DNA of 32,045 bases from Candidatus Poribacteria bacterium. Its GTDB lineage: Bacteria > Poribacteria > WGA-4E > WGA-3G. Numbering within the stretch: the first letter of the stretch is position 1; every line of letters starts with the position of its first letter. Location of the stretch: NCBI GenBank assembly GCA_022827225.1, contig JAJDTJ010000141.1, positions 1 through 32,045 of the forward strand. The letters run 5' to 3'. The translations under genes were made by a program, and so were the position numbers. Below, in pieces: positions 6,791 to 14,530 of this stretch. The notes beneath the pieces are model-generated. The model was not told the origin of the DNA. It made no database searches and saw only the letters and a program-made list of their open reading frames with translations.

Positions 6791-9525
6791 TTTACGCCTC
6801 CATCCCCACTTACCACAGCTGGTTTATGTCCAAATACGACCTGATCGTTATACATCAGCGGTGTTTCGGAAGTCTCAGGACTTTGCGTGTCAATTTTCCA
6901 GAGTTGTCCGTTGTTTTCATACAGGATCCAGCGTCCATCAGGCGGTACCCAAACCGGATGTGTACCACCTCTTTGCGTTAACTGGCGTTCTCGCGGCACA
7001 CCCGTATCTGAGTAGGTGATCATCCAAATCTGTGAGCGATTATCCACCGTACGTGTGAACGCTAATTGGTTCGGATTCGCAGGCGACCACGCCGGTTCCG
7101 CATCATCTGCAGATGATACAACAATCGGCTCTACACTCGTTGCCACCTGGTCAAAGGCATAAATGTTTCGTCTCATTATCCCCGCAGCTGATGGCGTTTC
7201 CGCGTCCGAGCTCTCGACCGTTCCGGCTGTGACATACGCCAGCATCGAACTATCGCTGTTCCACGCCGGTGTAAAACTCTGCAATGCCGTTGACGGGACA
7301 ACGTGTTCCGAACCGCTCGAAATGTGCTGCATCACGACACGACTCCGATTCCCGTACGCCGAACGGACGTAGGCAATATACGCCGCATCCGGTGAAATTG
7401 AGACATCACGCGCCAATGTACGTCTATCAAGGAGGACTGCACCATCCGGTGCCTCAGGACCCAGAATCATAACATCCCCGTCTATATCTTGATAAACAAG
7501 CGTGCCGTTATTTGCGACCGTTGGCGTGTGTCCAACACCAAAGGGGAGACTGCTGCCATCGGGCGCCATCCCCCAAATGATATTGTCATAATCGAAATAG
7601 ATGAATCCGGGCAATTTATCAAGAAGTGCCACACCGTTTTGTTCCGTCCCTGTACCTGTATCGAATCCAGCTCCTGACCCTTCACGGATGCCGTTATCAA
7701 TTTCGGCGATGTTCTGTTTCGGCACGAATTGCTCCATATCTCCGAGTTCCCATCCCGCACCGTTCGCTTGCCAGAGATAACCGATCCCTTTACTCCAATA
7801 TTTCCACTCTTCATTTACACGACCGTTGCGGGTGACGCTGAAGACATCTTCAGGTTCACCGAAACGTCTCTTAATCTCCCAACGTCCACCGTCATCAATC
7901 TCCGCCATGTTCCCATCTTCATCGATGTAGCTGGCAAGAATTTCGATATTAATATGAGATGTCGTCTCTCCAGGAAAAACGCTGATGGCCGCAGGCGTAC
8001 CACGTGCCGGATACCGTGTACCGTAGATACCGACACCATCTGTTATCCCTGTTTTTCCATCTTCATTCGCATCCATAATCGCCATGACGTAGTAAATACC
8101 GGGCAGCACATTGACCTGATAACGACCGGCTTCGTCAACTGAAATCGGCATCGCAATCGGTTCAGTGAACTCTGCGGTATACGAAAGCGTTAAAATACCG
8201 TGTTGAATTTTATGACCATCCCAAGTGATACGCCCAGTAATGCTCCCCTGGTCTATGTGTGCTTCAATCCCCGGAGGCGTGGCGTGGAGGTGCCCGTTAG
8301 CATCGTAGCGGGCACTTAAAAGGAGTTCGATATTCAGATTTTCGCCAGCACTCAGCGTAACAGGTGTCGGGGGAGTCGTCGTTATGTCCAACGTTCCGTA
8401 TCCACCTAAGCCGTCCCCTTCGCTATACCGACCATTTTTGTCCGCATCTAAGTTAACGAGGACATAGTATTCACCCGGCGGAAGTGCTATATTGAATGTA
8501 CCATCCGGGGCGGTTTCACCACTCGCAATCGGGTTCACTAAAGCAGCATCGGCATATACCTCTACACGCGCCGACGTCCGTCCAGGCAGAGATACTTTGC
8601 CTGTTAATATACTCGAATTTTCTTCATTCATCCGGTTGGACTGCTGATACATAGCACCGATCGTTATGCCGATGTTTCCGGTGAACTTGTTAGGTGATAC
8701 CAAGACAGGTTCCGGAAATTCACCACGCTTTCGCATGTTTTCGACACCATAGAACCCGAAACTATCGCCTGCATCCAACCTATTTGTCCCGTTGTTATCA
8801 ACTATCGCCATAAAATAGTATTTACCCGGCGGCAAATTGAGCGTCCATGCACCAGACGCCGATACCGTCGTAATCCCAGCACGATATTTCCAAGATAAAT
8901 CTGTATAGGCGAGAATCAAGGTTTTTTGATCCGTGGCAGCAGACGGTTTTGGCACGCCGTTGTCCCCTGCCAATGTGACCGTCCCCATACAACCAGATGT
9001 CGCCGTCCGCAAATCGGATTCAAACCGTTGGAGCGTACTCGGTCGATATTCGGATTCCGGGACGATATTAAACTTTCCACCCGCATCTGTCGCACGCGCT
9101 GTTATCGGAATCTCTATGTCCCGAACCGTTTCTCTGCTACCTATTTCAATAATCTGGTATTTTTGTGTTTTGTCATTCCACGCCGTGATCCCGAACACAC
9201 CGAAACCGTCACCCACATTAAAATTCCCTGACTTATCGACATCAATAGAGGCGACGAGGTAATATCGACCCGGTTCAACACGGAGTGTAAATCTACCGTC
9301 CCCAACTTGTGGGATCCCGCTGATATACAACTCTCGCAGTCTCTCATCTCGGTAGACAGAGACATTCGCATGCGACAAGTCGTGACCGTCCCAAAGAATC
9401 CGTCCTGTTATTGTCGCTGTCAGTCGTCTTTCGTCCACATTCTCCTGCGCCGGAAGCTCTTGTCGGAATATCTCGCTTACAAGTCCAATACCGAGGACGA
9501 GAAATAGCAGCATCAACCGTTTCAT
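6787..9525 (-). CDS. exported protein: four beta-sandwich modules with Ca-loop-like ends plus PD40/TolB-like propeller
   Basis: The chosen start, ATG 9525, has AAAGGA 8 bases upstream and begins a clean signal peptide (MKRLMLLFLVLGIGLVSEIF). The longer frame to 9579 lacks both. The 912-residue product has four related modules of about 85-100 residues resembling carboxypeptidase-regulatory/CNA-B folds. Each has GRI.WDGH- or GTF-type strands and a P-G-x-Y-Y-x-(M/V)-A core. Each ends in an Asp-rich loop followed by GD-G-YG: DVDKSGNFNVGDGFG, DNNGTNRLDAGDSFG, DADKNGRYSEGDGLG, DANEDGKTGITDGVG. These loops look able to bind Ca2+ (inference). The last third carries PD40 repeats (WNSDSSMLAYV, AWSPANPNQLAFT, WVPPDGRWILYE). 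It is likely periplasmic or surface-exposed. Its stop overlaps the next gene's ATG (ATGA), implying co-translation. No enzymatic motif is seen. Confidence 0.75.
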   Translation of the reverse strand: MKRLMLLFLVLGIGLVSEIFRQELPAQENVDERRLTATITGRILWDGHDLSHANVSVYRDERLRELYISGIPQVGDGRFTLRVEPGRYYLVASIDVDKSGNFNVGDGFGVFGITAWNDKTQKYQIIEIGSRETVRDIEIPITARATDAGGKFNIVPESEYRPSTLQRFESDLRTATSGCMGTVTLAGDNGVPKPSAATDQKTLILAYTDLSWKYRAGITTVSASGAWTLNLPPGKYYFMAIVDNNGTNRLDAGDSFGFYGVENMRKRGEFPEPVLVSPNKFTGNIGITIGAMYQQSNRMNEENSSILTGKVSLPGRTSARVEVYADAALVNPIASGETAPDGTFNIALPPGEYYVLVNLDADKNGRYSEGDGLGGYGTLDITTTPPTPVTLSAGENLNIELLLSARYDANGHLHATPPGIEAHIDQGSITGRITWDGHKIQHGILTLSYTAEFTEPIAMPISVDEAGRYQVNVLPGIYYVMAIMDANEDGKTGITDGVGIYGTRYPARGTPAAISVFPGETTSHINIEILASYIDEDGNMAEIDDGGRWEIKRRFGEPEDVFSVTRNGRVNEEWKYWSKGIGYLWQANGAGWELGDMEQFVPKQNIAEIDNGIREGSGAGFDTGTGTEQNGVALLDKLPGFIYFDYDNIIWGMAPDGSSLPFGVGHTPTVANNGTLVYQDIDGDVMILGPEAPDGAVLLDRRTLARDVSISPDAAYIAYVRSAYGNRSRVVMQHISSGSEHVVPSTALQSFTPAWNSDSSMLAYVTAGTVESSDAETPSAAGIMRRNIYAFDQVATSVEPIVVSSADDAEPAWSPANPNQLAFTRTVDNRSQIWMITYSDTGVPRERQLTQRGGTHPVWVPPDGRWILYENNGQLWKIDTQSPETSETPLMYNDQVVFGHKPAVVSGDGGVK

Positions 9526-9590
9526 GTTTGATTCCTTTGTCCGTATTTTGTCTGTATTGTTTTCGTTATTTAAGTACATACTATTATATG

Positions 9591-9609
9591 TACTAAAGTT
9601 TGGACAATT
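9591..9609 (-). repeat. right arm of the 19-bp inverted repeat (mate at 1278-1296)
   Basis: This is an exact reverse complement of 1278-1296. A shorter match, ATTGTCCAAACT, recurs in direct orientation at about 9891. On the minus strand the arm lies just upstream of a TATAAT (9580-9585 region) that could serve the PD40 gene, so it may be regulatory rather than transposition-related. Confidence 0.55.
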
Positions 9610-9752
9610 TTTGTAGAATAGGAGACCGTTAGCCTGTTCAATCTTTTGTAGAATAGGCTGTTAGCCTGTTCAATCTTTTGTGGAATAGGAAACTGTTAGC
9701 CTGTTCAGTCTTTTGTAGAATAGGAGACTGTTGGTTTCCTGTGGCACTATAG
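9608..9752. repeat. four-unit tandem repeat related to the MITE core
   Basis: Units of 32-35 bp with the shared core TTTTGTAGAATAGG...CTGTTAGCCTGTTCA start near 9611, 9646, 9678 and 9713. The array ends in TTTCCTGTGGCACTATA, the same end as the MITE core at 20504-20627. The terminal MITE sequence GGACTTACGC is not seen here, so this is an expanded internal part without recognisable ends. Each unit contains the small dyad AGGCTGTTAGCCT or a variant. Confidence 0.75.
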
Positions 9753-9920
9753 CGTAGAACTTTCGTTCGATTTTTCGATCATCAGAGATATTTCGTTATT
9801 TTTTTTGAAGTTCTGTGTTTTCCTGTAAAACTCATAGAAAAATCCCGAAACTTTTCAAAATTCAACCCAAATGGGATACGGATTGTCCAAACTATTGTAT
9901 ATGTAGTCGATTATATTGTT

Positions 9921-10091
9921 TGGGGACCACCGATGGGCCACAGCAAACGCTATACCCTATCGGGGACTGCTACGTCAACTCCGTGAGGACCGAAGCGTCC
10001 TTTCAAAGGTGCCAAACTAAATCCCATCGGTGACCCTTGCAATACCAAATGGCATCTACCTGTGGCAAGATAACCAGTCTTGCCGATGCCA
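9921..10091. ncRNA. candidate structured non-coding RNA of unknown family
   Basis: The intergenic region 9580-10376 has no gene but contains strong nested complementarity. A long-range stem pairs CACCGATGGG (9928-9937) with CCCATCGGTG (10023-10032) and extends by GGG/CCC on the outside. Downstream, TGGCATC (10050-10056) pairs with GATGCCA (10085-10091), enclosing GGCAAGA (10064-10070) paired with TCTTGCC (10078-10084). The two 3' strands are adjacent, so the helices could stack. A small GGAC/GTCC hairpin lies inside the first loop. I compared it mentally with tmRNA, RNase P, SRP, 6S and common riboswitches and found no match. The strand is undecided, because the helices form on both. It could also be the folded ends of a mobile element. 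Confidence 0.45.
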
Positions 10092-10194
10092 ATATTATAG
10101 TAACACAAACACCGAATAATTTGCAAGTAAAGAATTACTGCAAAATACGGATACGGCGCGAAAAACGGAACACAACTGATGATTCATAAAACAT

Positions 10195-10224
10195 TTGACT
10201 TTCACGCCAAAGATATGATATAAT
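10195..10224 (+). promoter_or_regulatory. sigma70-type promoter for the LamG gene
   Basis: TTGACT (10195-10200), an 18-base spacer and TATAAT (10219-10224). The predicted start near 10231 leaves a leader of about 146 bases that holds the direct repeats at 10240-10321. Confidence 0.7.
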
Positions 10225-10239
10225 ATTTAAAATTTCTCT

Positions 10240-10321
10240 CGTCCAAGTCGTAACACACGTCCAAGTCGCAACACAATCCGGTTTCGGTCTGAAGATTCGG
10301 TCTGAAGATTCGGTCTGAAGA
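10240..10321. repeat. direct repeats in the LamG leader
   Basis: Two adjacent 18-bp copies of CGTCCAAGTCGTAACACA (10240-10257 and 10258-10275, one mismatch) are followed by three exact 13-bp copies of TTCGGTCTGAAGA (10283-10321). Their place between promoter and start suggests slippage-prone leader sequence. No known regulator site is recognised. Confidence 0.85.
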
Positions 10322-10376
10322 GAAGAGTGGACAATTCGTTCGGATCGAAATGCGAACCAAAGAGGAGCAATCGGTC

Positions 10377-11150
10377 ATGAAAATGAAAATTTATTATATC
10401 TGTGCTGTTTTGCTGATGTTAAGCCTGTCAGTCCCCGCAGTGCTTGCACAAGACGCACAAGCAGAACATCTGATCGGCTGGTGGCTATTTGATAGTGGAA
10501 AAGACGAGATGGGCAACTGGGCAGATATAACCCTCCACGATGCCGAACTTAAAGGTGGGCAGTTAATCGTTGAAACGACAAAATGGGCACACGCCCTCGA
10601 ATACACCGGACCCGAAATCGAAGAGAAGACATTGATGTCATGGATCAGTTTAGACAGCCTTGATATCAATCAGAACGGTTCCGCGATCACGCTTGATAAA
10701 GTCTCCATAGACCAGTTCAACGGTATCATCTATAGTGAACGGTTAGCAAATCGCTGGATGAACGGGAGCAGTCACTTCAGACGCACAGACGATTTTCCTG
10801 ATGGCGTTGAAGAGAAGAAAGAGGGCGAAATGGTCTTCTTAGCTATCACATACGAGGATGATGGCGGAAACTATAAAGTCACAGGCTACCGGAATGGTGA
10901 AAGCCTCGGTAGTTATACAAAGGGCGTACTCAAAACCTGGCCAAAGGGCGATGCCGAGATACTTTGGGGCAAGCGGCACACAGGGGCAGGAATTAATGGA
11001 CCCGGACACCTCAACGCACATATAGAAGAATCTCGAATTTACGGCGTGCCGTTGACGCAAAAAGAAATTCAGAGCCTCGAAATCGGAACGCTTTCTGTTG
11101 AACCGCAAGGTAAACTGACGACCCAATGGGCAAAACTTAAAGCGAAATAA
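10377..11150 (+). CDS. exported LamG/concanavalin A-like domain protein
   Basis: ATG 10377 is chosen because GAGGAG lies 9 bases upstream and a clean signal peptide follows (MKMKIYYICAVLLMLSLSVPAVLAQ). The 27-base longer frame adds only charged residues. The mature part (about 232 residues) is one jelly-roll domain. It opens with LIGWWLFDSGKDEMGNWAD and closes with an AHIEESRIYGVPLTQKEI stretch, the usual LamG-like ending (IDEVRIYNRALS.EEI). Such domains bind carbohydrate or protein ligands outside the cell. The very C-terminus, LSVEPQGKLTTQWAKLKAK, resembles that of the PD40 protein at 13437 (LPVEPRKKLVTTWGDIK), so it may be a shared tail signal. It is transcribed alone from the promoter at 10195. 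Confidence 0.8.
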   Translation: MKMKIYYICAVLLMLSLSVPAVLAQDAQAEHLIGWWLFDSGKDEMGNWADITLHDAELKGGQLIVETTKWAHALEYTGPEIEEKTLMSWISLDSLDINQNGSAITLDKVSIDQFNGIIYSERLANRWMNGSSHFRRTDDFPDGVEEKKEGEMVFLAITYEDDGGNYKVTGYRNGESLGSYTKGVLKTWPKGDAEILWGKRHTGAGINGPGHLNAHIEESRIYGVPLTQKEIQSLEIGTLSVEPQGKLTTQWAKLKAK

Positions 11151-11165
11151 GTCTTTAACTGGAGA

Positions 11166-11185
11166 GCGAGGCGACCGCGCCTCGC
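11166..11185 (+). terminator. hairpin downstream of the LamG gene
   Basis: GCGAGGCG-ACCG-CGCCTCGC forms a perfect 8-bp stem with a 4-base loop, 15 bases after the stop. There is no T-run after it, so it may act as a transcript-end stabiliser or be a dispersed palindrome rather than a true intrinsic terminator. Confidence 0.5.
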
Positions 11186-11225
11186 CTACTATTATTTCTA
11201 CAGAATGTTACACTTTCTGAGTTTT

Positions 11226-11254
11226 TTGCACCACAGAAAATTATATAGTATAGC
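11226..11254 (+). promoter_or_regulatory. possible promoter for the peroxiredoxin gene
   Basis: TTGCAC (11226-11231), a 17-base spacer and TATAGC (11249-11254). The match is moderate. The predicted start near 11261 would put the dyad at 11304 in the leader. Confidence 0.4.
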
Positions 11255-11303
11255 CTATAAACCCTTACAGGTATTGAGTTTCATACCGATAACCTGGGAA
11301 CCC

Positions 11304-11325
11304 AATGTTACACAGGTGTAACATT
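11304..11325. promoter_or_regulatory. perfect 10-bp dyad, candidate operator
   Basis: AATGTTACAC (11304-11313), two bases and GTGTAACATT (11316-11325) form a perfect dyad 59 bases before the peroxiredoxin start. The same half-site AATGTTACAC occurs exactly 100 bases upstream (11204-11213). The regulator is unknown. A dimeric repressor or redox regulator would fit the context, as inference only. Confidence 0.5.
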
Positions 11326-11384
11326 TTAACTCGAAACTTTCATTATCCAAACACGCTTTTTCAGGCGTGCATAGGAGGATTTTA

Positions 11385-11849
11385 ATGGCAGATGTAGGAA
11401 GTACTGCACCAGAATTCACCTTAACAGGTGCAGTCAACGAAGAAGATGTTGAAATTTCCTTGAGCGACTACGCGGGTAAAAATTTGGTCGTCCTTTTCTA
11501 CCCACTCGATTTCTCGCCGGTCTGTTCCGAGCAGGTCCCGGATTTCAACGAACAATTAAGCGCGATTCAGGCGAAAGGTGCCGAAGTCATCGCTATCAGC
11601 CGCGACTCAGCCTTCGCACACAAGGCGTGGAGTAAAGACCTCGGCGGTGTGGATTTTCCACTCCTCGCTGATATGAACCTCGCAGTCTCTAAAGAATTCG
11701 GCATGGCACTCGAAGAAGTCGGGATTACTACACGCGGTGTATTTATCGTTGATAAAAGCGGAAAAATCGCCTTTAAACACGTCGAAGAAGCACCACCAGA
11801 CAATACACTGAGTGCAGAGCAGGTCTTGGCTGAATTGGATAAACTGTAG
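11385..11849 (+). CDS. peroxiredoxin, AhpE-like 1-Cys type
   Basis: ATG 11385 is preceded by GGAGG 8 bases upstream. The 154-residue thioredoxin-fold protein begins with the peroxiredoxin pattern MADVGSTAPEFTL. It has the peroxidatic Cys47 in FYPLDFSPVCSEQ, where Ser replaces the usual Thr of the active-site PxxxTxxC motif, and ends with GVFIVDKSGKIAF. Cys47 is the only cysteine in the protein, so no resolving cysteine exists and an external thiol partner is needed. It reduces hydrogen peroxide or organic hydroperoxides in the cytoplasm. It stands alone behind a possible promoter and the strong dyad at 11304-11325, which suggests dedicated control. The family call is firm. The AhpE versus BCP subgroup is less sure. 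Confidence 0.9.
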   Translation: MADVGSTAPEFTLTGAVNEEDVEISLSDYAGKNLVVLFYPLDFSPVCSEQVPDFNEQLSAIQAKGAEVIAISRDSAFAHKAWSKDLGGVDFPLLADMNLAVSKEFGMALEEVGITTRGVFIVDKSGKIAFKHVEEAPPDNTLSAEQVLAELDKL

Positions 11850-11955
11850 GACATTAGCACCACGTAGCACCCTAAGTGGCAAGGCGGGCATCAGGCGAAA
11901 TTTCCATCCCTAAATATGTTTCAAGCCGATGCCTGCTCCTTGTTTTAACTTTGCA

Positions 11956-11985
11956 TTGACAACGTCGGATTCGGTACGTTATAAT
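11956..11985 (+). promoter_or_regulatory. consensus sigma70 promoter upstream of tRNA-Gly
   Basis: TTGACA (11956-11961), an 18-base spacer and TATAAT (11980-11985) match both consensus hexamers exactly. The predicted start near 11992 falls at an IS982-end-like sequence (AACCTAAGTTGCTACC, 11991-12006). It lies about 170 bases before tRNA-Gly, with no ORF between. The rest of the 310-base gap 11850-12160 holds AACTTATAAC-type simple repeats (12117-12149). Confidence 0.75.
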
Positions 11986-12160
11986 AATGTAACCTAAGTT
12001 GCTACCAACGAATTTTGATGTTTTGCTTCGGGTATTTCTGGGTATTGTAACACGGTTTTTTGGACACTTTGGAATTAGTAAGTGGTAGGTTAAGAGGTTT
12101 ATTATACCGGTACACAATCTCTTAACTTATAACTTATAACTTACCACCGTTAATATAAAC

Positions 12161-12232
12161 GCGGGTGTAGCTCAGCGGTAGAGCGTCAGCTTCCCAAGCT
12201 GAGGGTCACGGGTTCAATTCCCGTCACCCGCT
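12161..12232 (+). tRNA. tRNA-Gly (anticodon CCC)
   Basis: A full cloverleaf is present. The acceptor pairs GCGGGTG with CACCCGC, the D arm has GCTC/GAGC, and the anticodon stem TCAGC/GCTGA has loop TTCCCAA (anticodon CCC). The T arm pairs ACGGG with CCCGT around TTCAATT. CCA is not encoded, and the discriminator is T. Immediately downstream, a 15-bp unit (ACTTGTCAACAGCCC) is repeated between 12231 and 12275. Confidence 0.95.
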
Positions 12233-12300
12233 TGTCAACAGCCCACTTGTCAACAGCCCACTTGTTAACAGACTAACAAGCGTGTGAACTGAGGAACAAA

Positions 12301-13404
12301 ATGGCACGAAACCAACGGCTAACAAAAGAAGAAATCCAAGAAGATAAATTTATTGAAGTGGTGATGCAAACCTACGCATTTTTGAAGGATAATCTCCGAA
12401 CGATTATCATCATCAGCGGCGTAGTCCTTGTCGCCGTCGCAGGTTATGCAGCGTATTACCAGAATCAGGAGACGCGCCGAACCAATGCCTCCCTCGCACT
12501 CCGCCAAGCGACCGAGGCATATCAGACCGCAGAAAATAGCCTCTTTGATGCTGAAAAATTGGCGGAAAGTGAAGAACTCCTTAAAACAGCACAGACCCAA
12601 CTTAAAGCGGTCTTTGAGAAGTACCCAAATACAACTTTCGCAGACAAAGCACGATATCAGTACGCGAGTACCTTCTATTATCAAGGGAACTATGCGGAAG
12701 CACGCGCACAATTTAAACAGATCATCGAGAATCATCAACCCGAAAGTCAGATGGAAAGTTTGTACGCACAGAAAGCTATCGGCAACACTTATGAACAAGA
12801 AGCGGATTATGAAAATGCCATAGAAGCATATCAAGCGAAATCTTTCCACGCCACGCCCGAACTCTCACCAGAAATCCGAAAGTTCGTGCTAACTGAAGCC
12901 AAATCTACTCAAGCATTGGTTTATGAAAAATCTGGTAATACCGTTGCCGCCCGCGACACATATAAAGAGATCATAGACGAATTCCGAAGCGCTCTTGAAG
13001 CAGGGCTCGAACGGAAAAGCCTTGAACGCCTTGAAGAGGCAAAAGAGGTTATCGCCGCTATTGATGATCCTATAGATGTCTCAAATGCAAAAAAACTCGA
13101 AGATGAACAGAAATATTTTCAAGCCTACAGTGCTTATACCGATGCAATTCGGGGATATAAAGTCAATAAAGATATTCACGGCGGACTCTCTTCGGAACTC
13201 CGTAAACAGATCGGCAACTTTGAAAAAGATGCGACGCTCATCATAAACAACGTCCGAAGTGCTCGACGCGCCGATGCTGAAGGCAGAGAAAGCTCCGCAC
13301 TCTACAACTACAATGTGGTCGTTGAATTTGAAACTTTAGGACTCAGCCGCCGACTCTATGAGAACGCACTGTTCCACTATAAAAGGCTTCAGCCAGAACA
13401 ATAA
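12301..13404 (+). CDS. membrane-anchored TPR protein (TPR_21/YfgM-like architecture)
   Basis: This 367-residue protein has a cytosolic charged N-terminus (residues 1-35), one transmembrane helix (about 36-53, TIIIISGVVLVAVAGYAAYY) and a long outside region of TPR helices. Examples are ALRQATEAYQTAENSL, NTTFADKARYQYASTFYYQGNYAEARAQF, SLYAQKAIGNTYEQEADYENAIEAY and SALYNYNVVVEFE. This matches the layout of YfgM-type proteins, whose TPR domain sits in the periplasm and helps translocon or chaperone work. The homology is by layout only. TGAGGA precedes the ATG. The PD40 gene follows after 32 bases in the same direction, so the two are probably co-transcribed, possibly with mutS2. Confidence 0.75.
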   Translation: MARNQRLTKEEIQEDKFIEVVMQTYAFLKDNLRTIIIISGVVLVAVAGYAAYYQNQETRRTNASLALRQATEAYQTAENSLFDAEKLAESEELLKTAQTQLKAVFEKYPNTTFADKARYQYASTFYYQGNYAEARAQFKQIIENHQPESQMESLYAQKAIGNTYEQEADYENAIEAYQAKSFHATPELSPEIRKFVLTEAKSTQALVYEKSGNTVAARDTYKEIIDEFRSALEAGLERKSLERLEEAKEVIAAIDDPIDVSNAKKLEDEQKYFQAYSAYTDAIRGYKVNKDIHGGLSSELRKQIGNFEKDATLIINNVRSARRADAEGRESSALYNYNVVVEFETLGLSRRLYENALFHYKRLQPEQ

Positions 13405-13436
13405 ACCCAGAACAATAAACATTGAAAGGAGTTGTG

Positions 13437-14465
13437 ATGATACCTAAACGTAATATTAAATTTTTTCATACCGCAAAAGGCAAAACGACCCTTGTTTGCA
13501 CACTCATGATCTTAGCAGCCTTTTTACTGACCGGAATCAGTGAAGCCGTACCGACTGGGCACCTCGCCTATGCAGTCAACGGGTTCGACGATAATTTGGG
13601 ACGTTTTGACTGGAACCTCTACACAAGTGCTATTAAGGGTACAAATGAATTAAAGGCAACCCCTCTCAACCACAAAGGTATGTACCCCGCATGGGGGCCA
13701 GAAGGCGAATTGCTCTATTTCATACAGTGGCATGGCGGAAAATCCGATATCTATTCCATCAACCCGGAGAGTCCGAAAAATAAAACACGCGTCACATCCA
13801 TATCGGGCACATATCGCTTTCTCGCAGTTTCTCCAAACGGGAGGCAACTCGCATTCAACGGTTGGACTGAAGATCAACTGCCACAAGACAATCAGATCTG
13901 GATTTTAGACGTCGAAAGTGGTGAAATGGAAACCGTGACACAAATCCCACATTTCGGATGGCCCTATTCGTTCTGGGGAATTACATGGTCACCCAGTGGA
14001 AAGCAACTCGCTTTTTCACTCGCCAGACCCGGATGGTTGGAACACCTCTACATTTTAGATGTTGAAACCTTGGAGATAGAAATCTTAACAGAACTCAATA
14101 AAGATTTTTACCCCGTATGGTCACCCGATGGACAGCGCATCCTATTCATGAGGTGGAATAGAGAATTTGATACCTTCTGCACAATTGATATTGAAACACG
14201 CATCATTGATCCACTCTTTGATGTTGATAAAGCTACCGGCTATTGGGGCGATTGGTCACCTGAAGGAGATTATATAATCTATTCCCGATGGGGCACCGTC
14301 TATCTATACGAATTCGAGAGCGGCGAAACCGAGGAACTCGTCGAAATTGATGGAAGCGTATTCGTCATCGCATGGCTACGCGACGGCGAAATATTACCTG
14401 TTGAACCGCGGAAAAAATTAGTCACAACATGGGGTGATATAAAGCAAAATACGGATCAACCGTAG
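13437..14465 (+). CDS. exported PD40 (TolB-like) beta-propeller protein
   Basis: AAGGAG sits 5 bases before ATG 13437. The frame extends to TTG 13422, but the ATG is best placed. The 342-residue protein has a signal peptide (TTLVCTLMILAAFLLTGISEA). At least five PD40 repeats follow: YPAWGPEGELLYF, LAVSPNGRQLAFNG, ITWSPSGKQLAFS, YPVWSPDGQRILFMRW and WGDWSPEGDYIIYSRW. These make a six-bladed-type propeller of the TolB C-terminal kind, usually periplasmic and protein-binding. Unlike TolB there is no N-terminal TolB domain and no Pal/tol cluster nearby, so it is not called tolB. Its C-terminal tail (LPVEPRKKLVTTWGDIK) resembles that of the LamG protein. Confidence 0.8.
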   Translation: MIPKRNIKFFHTAKGKTTLVCTLMILAAFLLTGISEAVPTGHLAYAVNGFDDNLGRFDWNLYTSAIKGTNELKATPLNHKGMYPAWGPEGELLYFIQWHGGKSDIYSINPESPKNKTRVTSISGTYRFLAVSPNGRQLAFNGWTEDQLPQDNQIWILDVESGEMETVTQIPHFGWPYSFWGITWSPSGKQLAFSLARPGWLEHLYILDVETLEIEILTELNKDFYPVWSPDGQRILFMRWNREFDTFCTIDIETRIIDPLFDVDKATGYWGDWSPEGDYIIYSRWGTVYLYEFESGETEELVEIDGSVFVIAWLRDGEILPVEPRKKLVTTWGDIKQNTDQP

Positions 14466-14530
14466 CACCGCACGCTATCGGTTCGGTCGCAGTTCTAAGA
14501 AACGCTACGCACATCTAAAGAGGCAAACCC

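Noticed and set aside
9608..9752. Possible CRISPR array
   Set aside because: Units are contiguous variants of 32-35 bp with no constant repeat/unique spacer pattern, and they match the MITE core.
13437..14465. tolB
   Set aside because: It has PD40 repeats only. The TolB N-terminal domain and tol-pal neighbours are missing.
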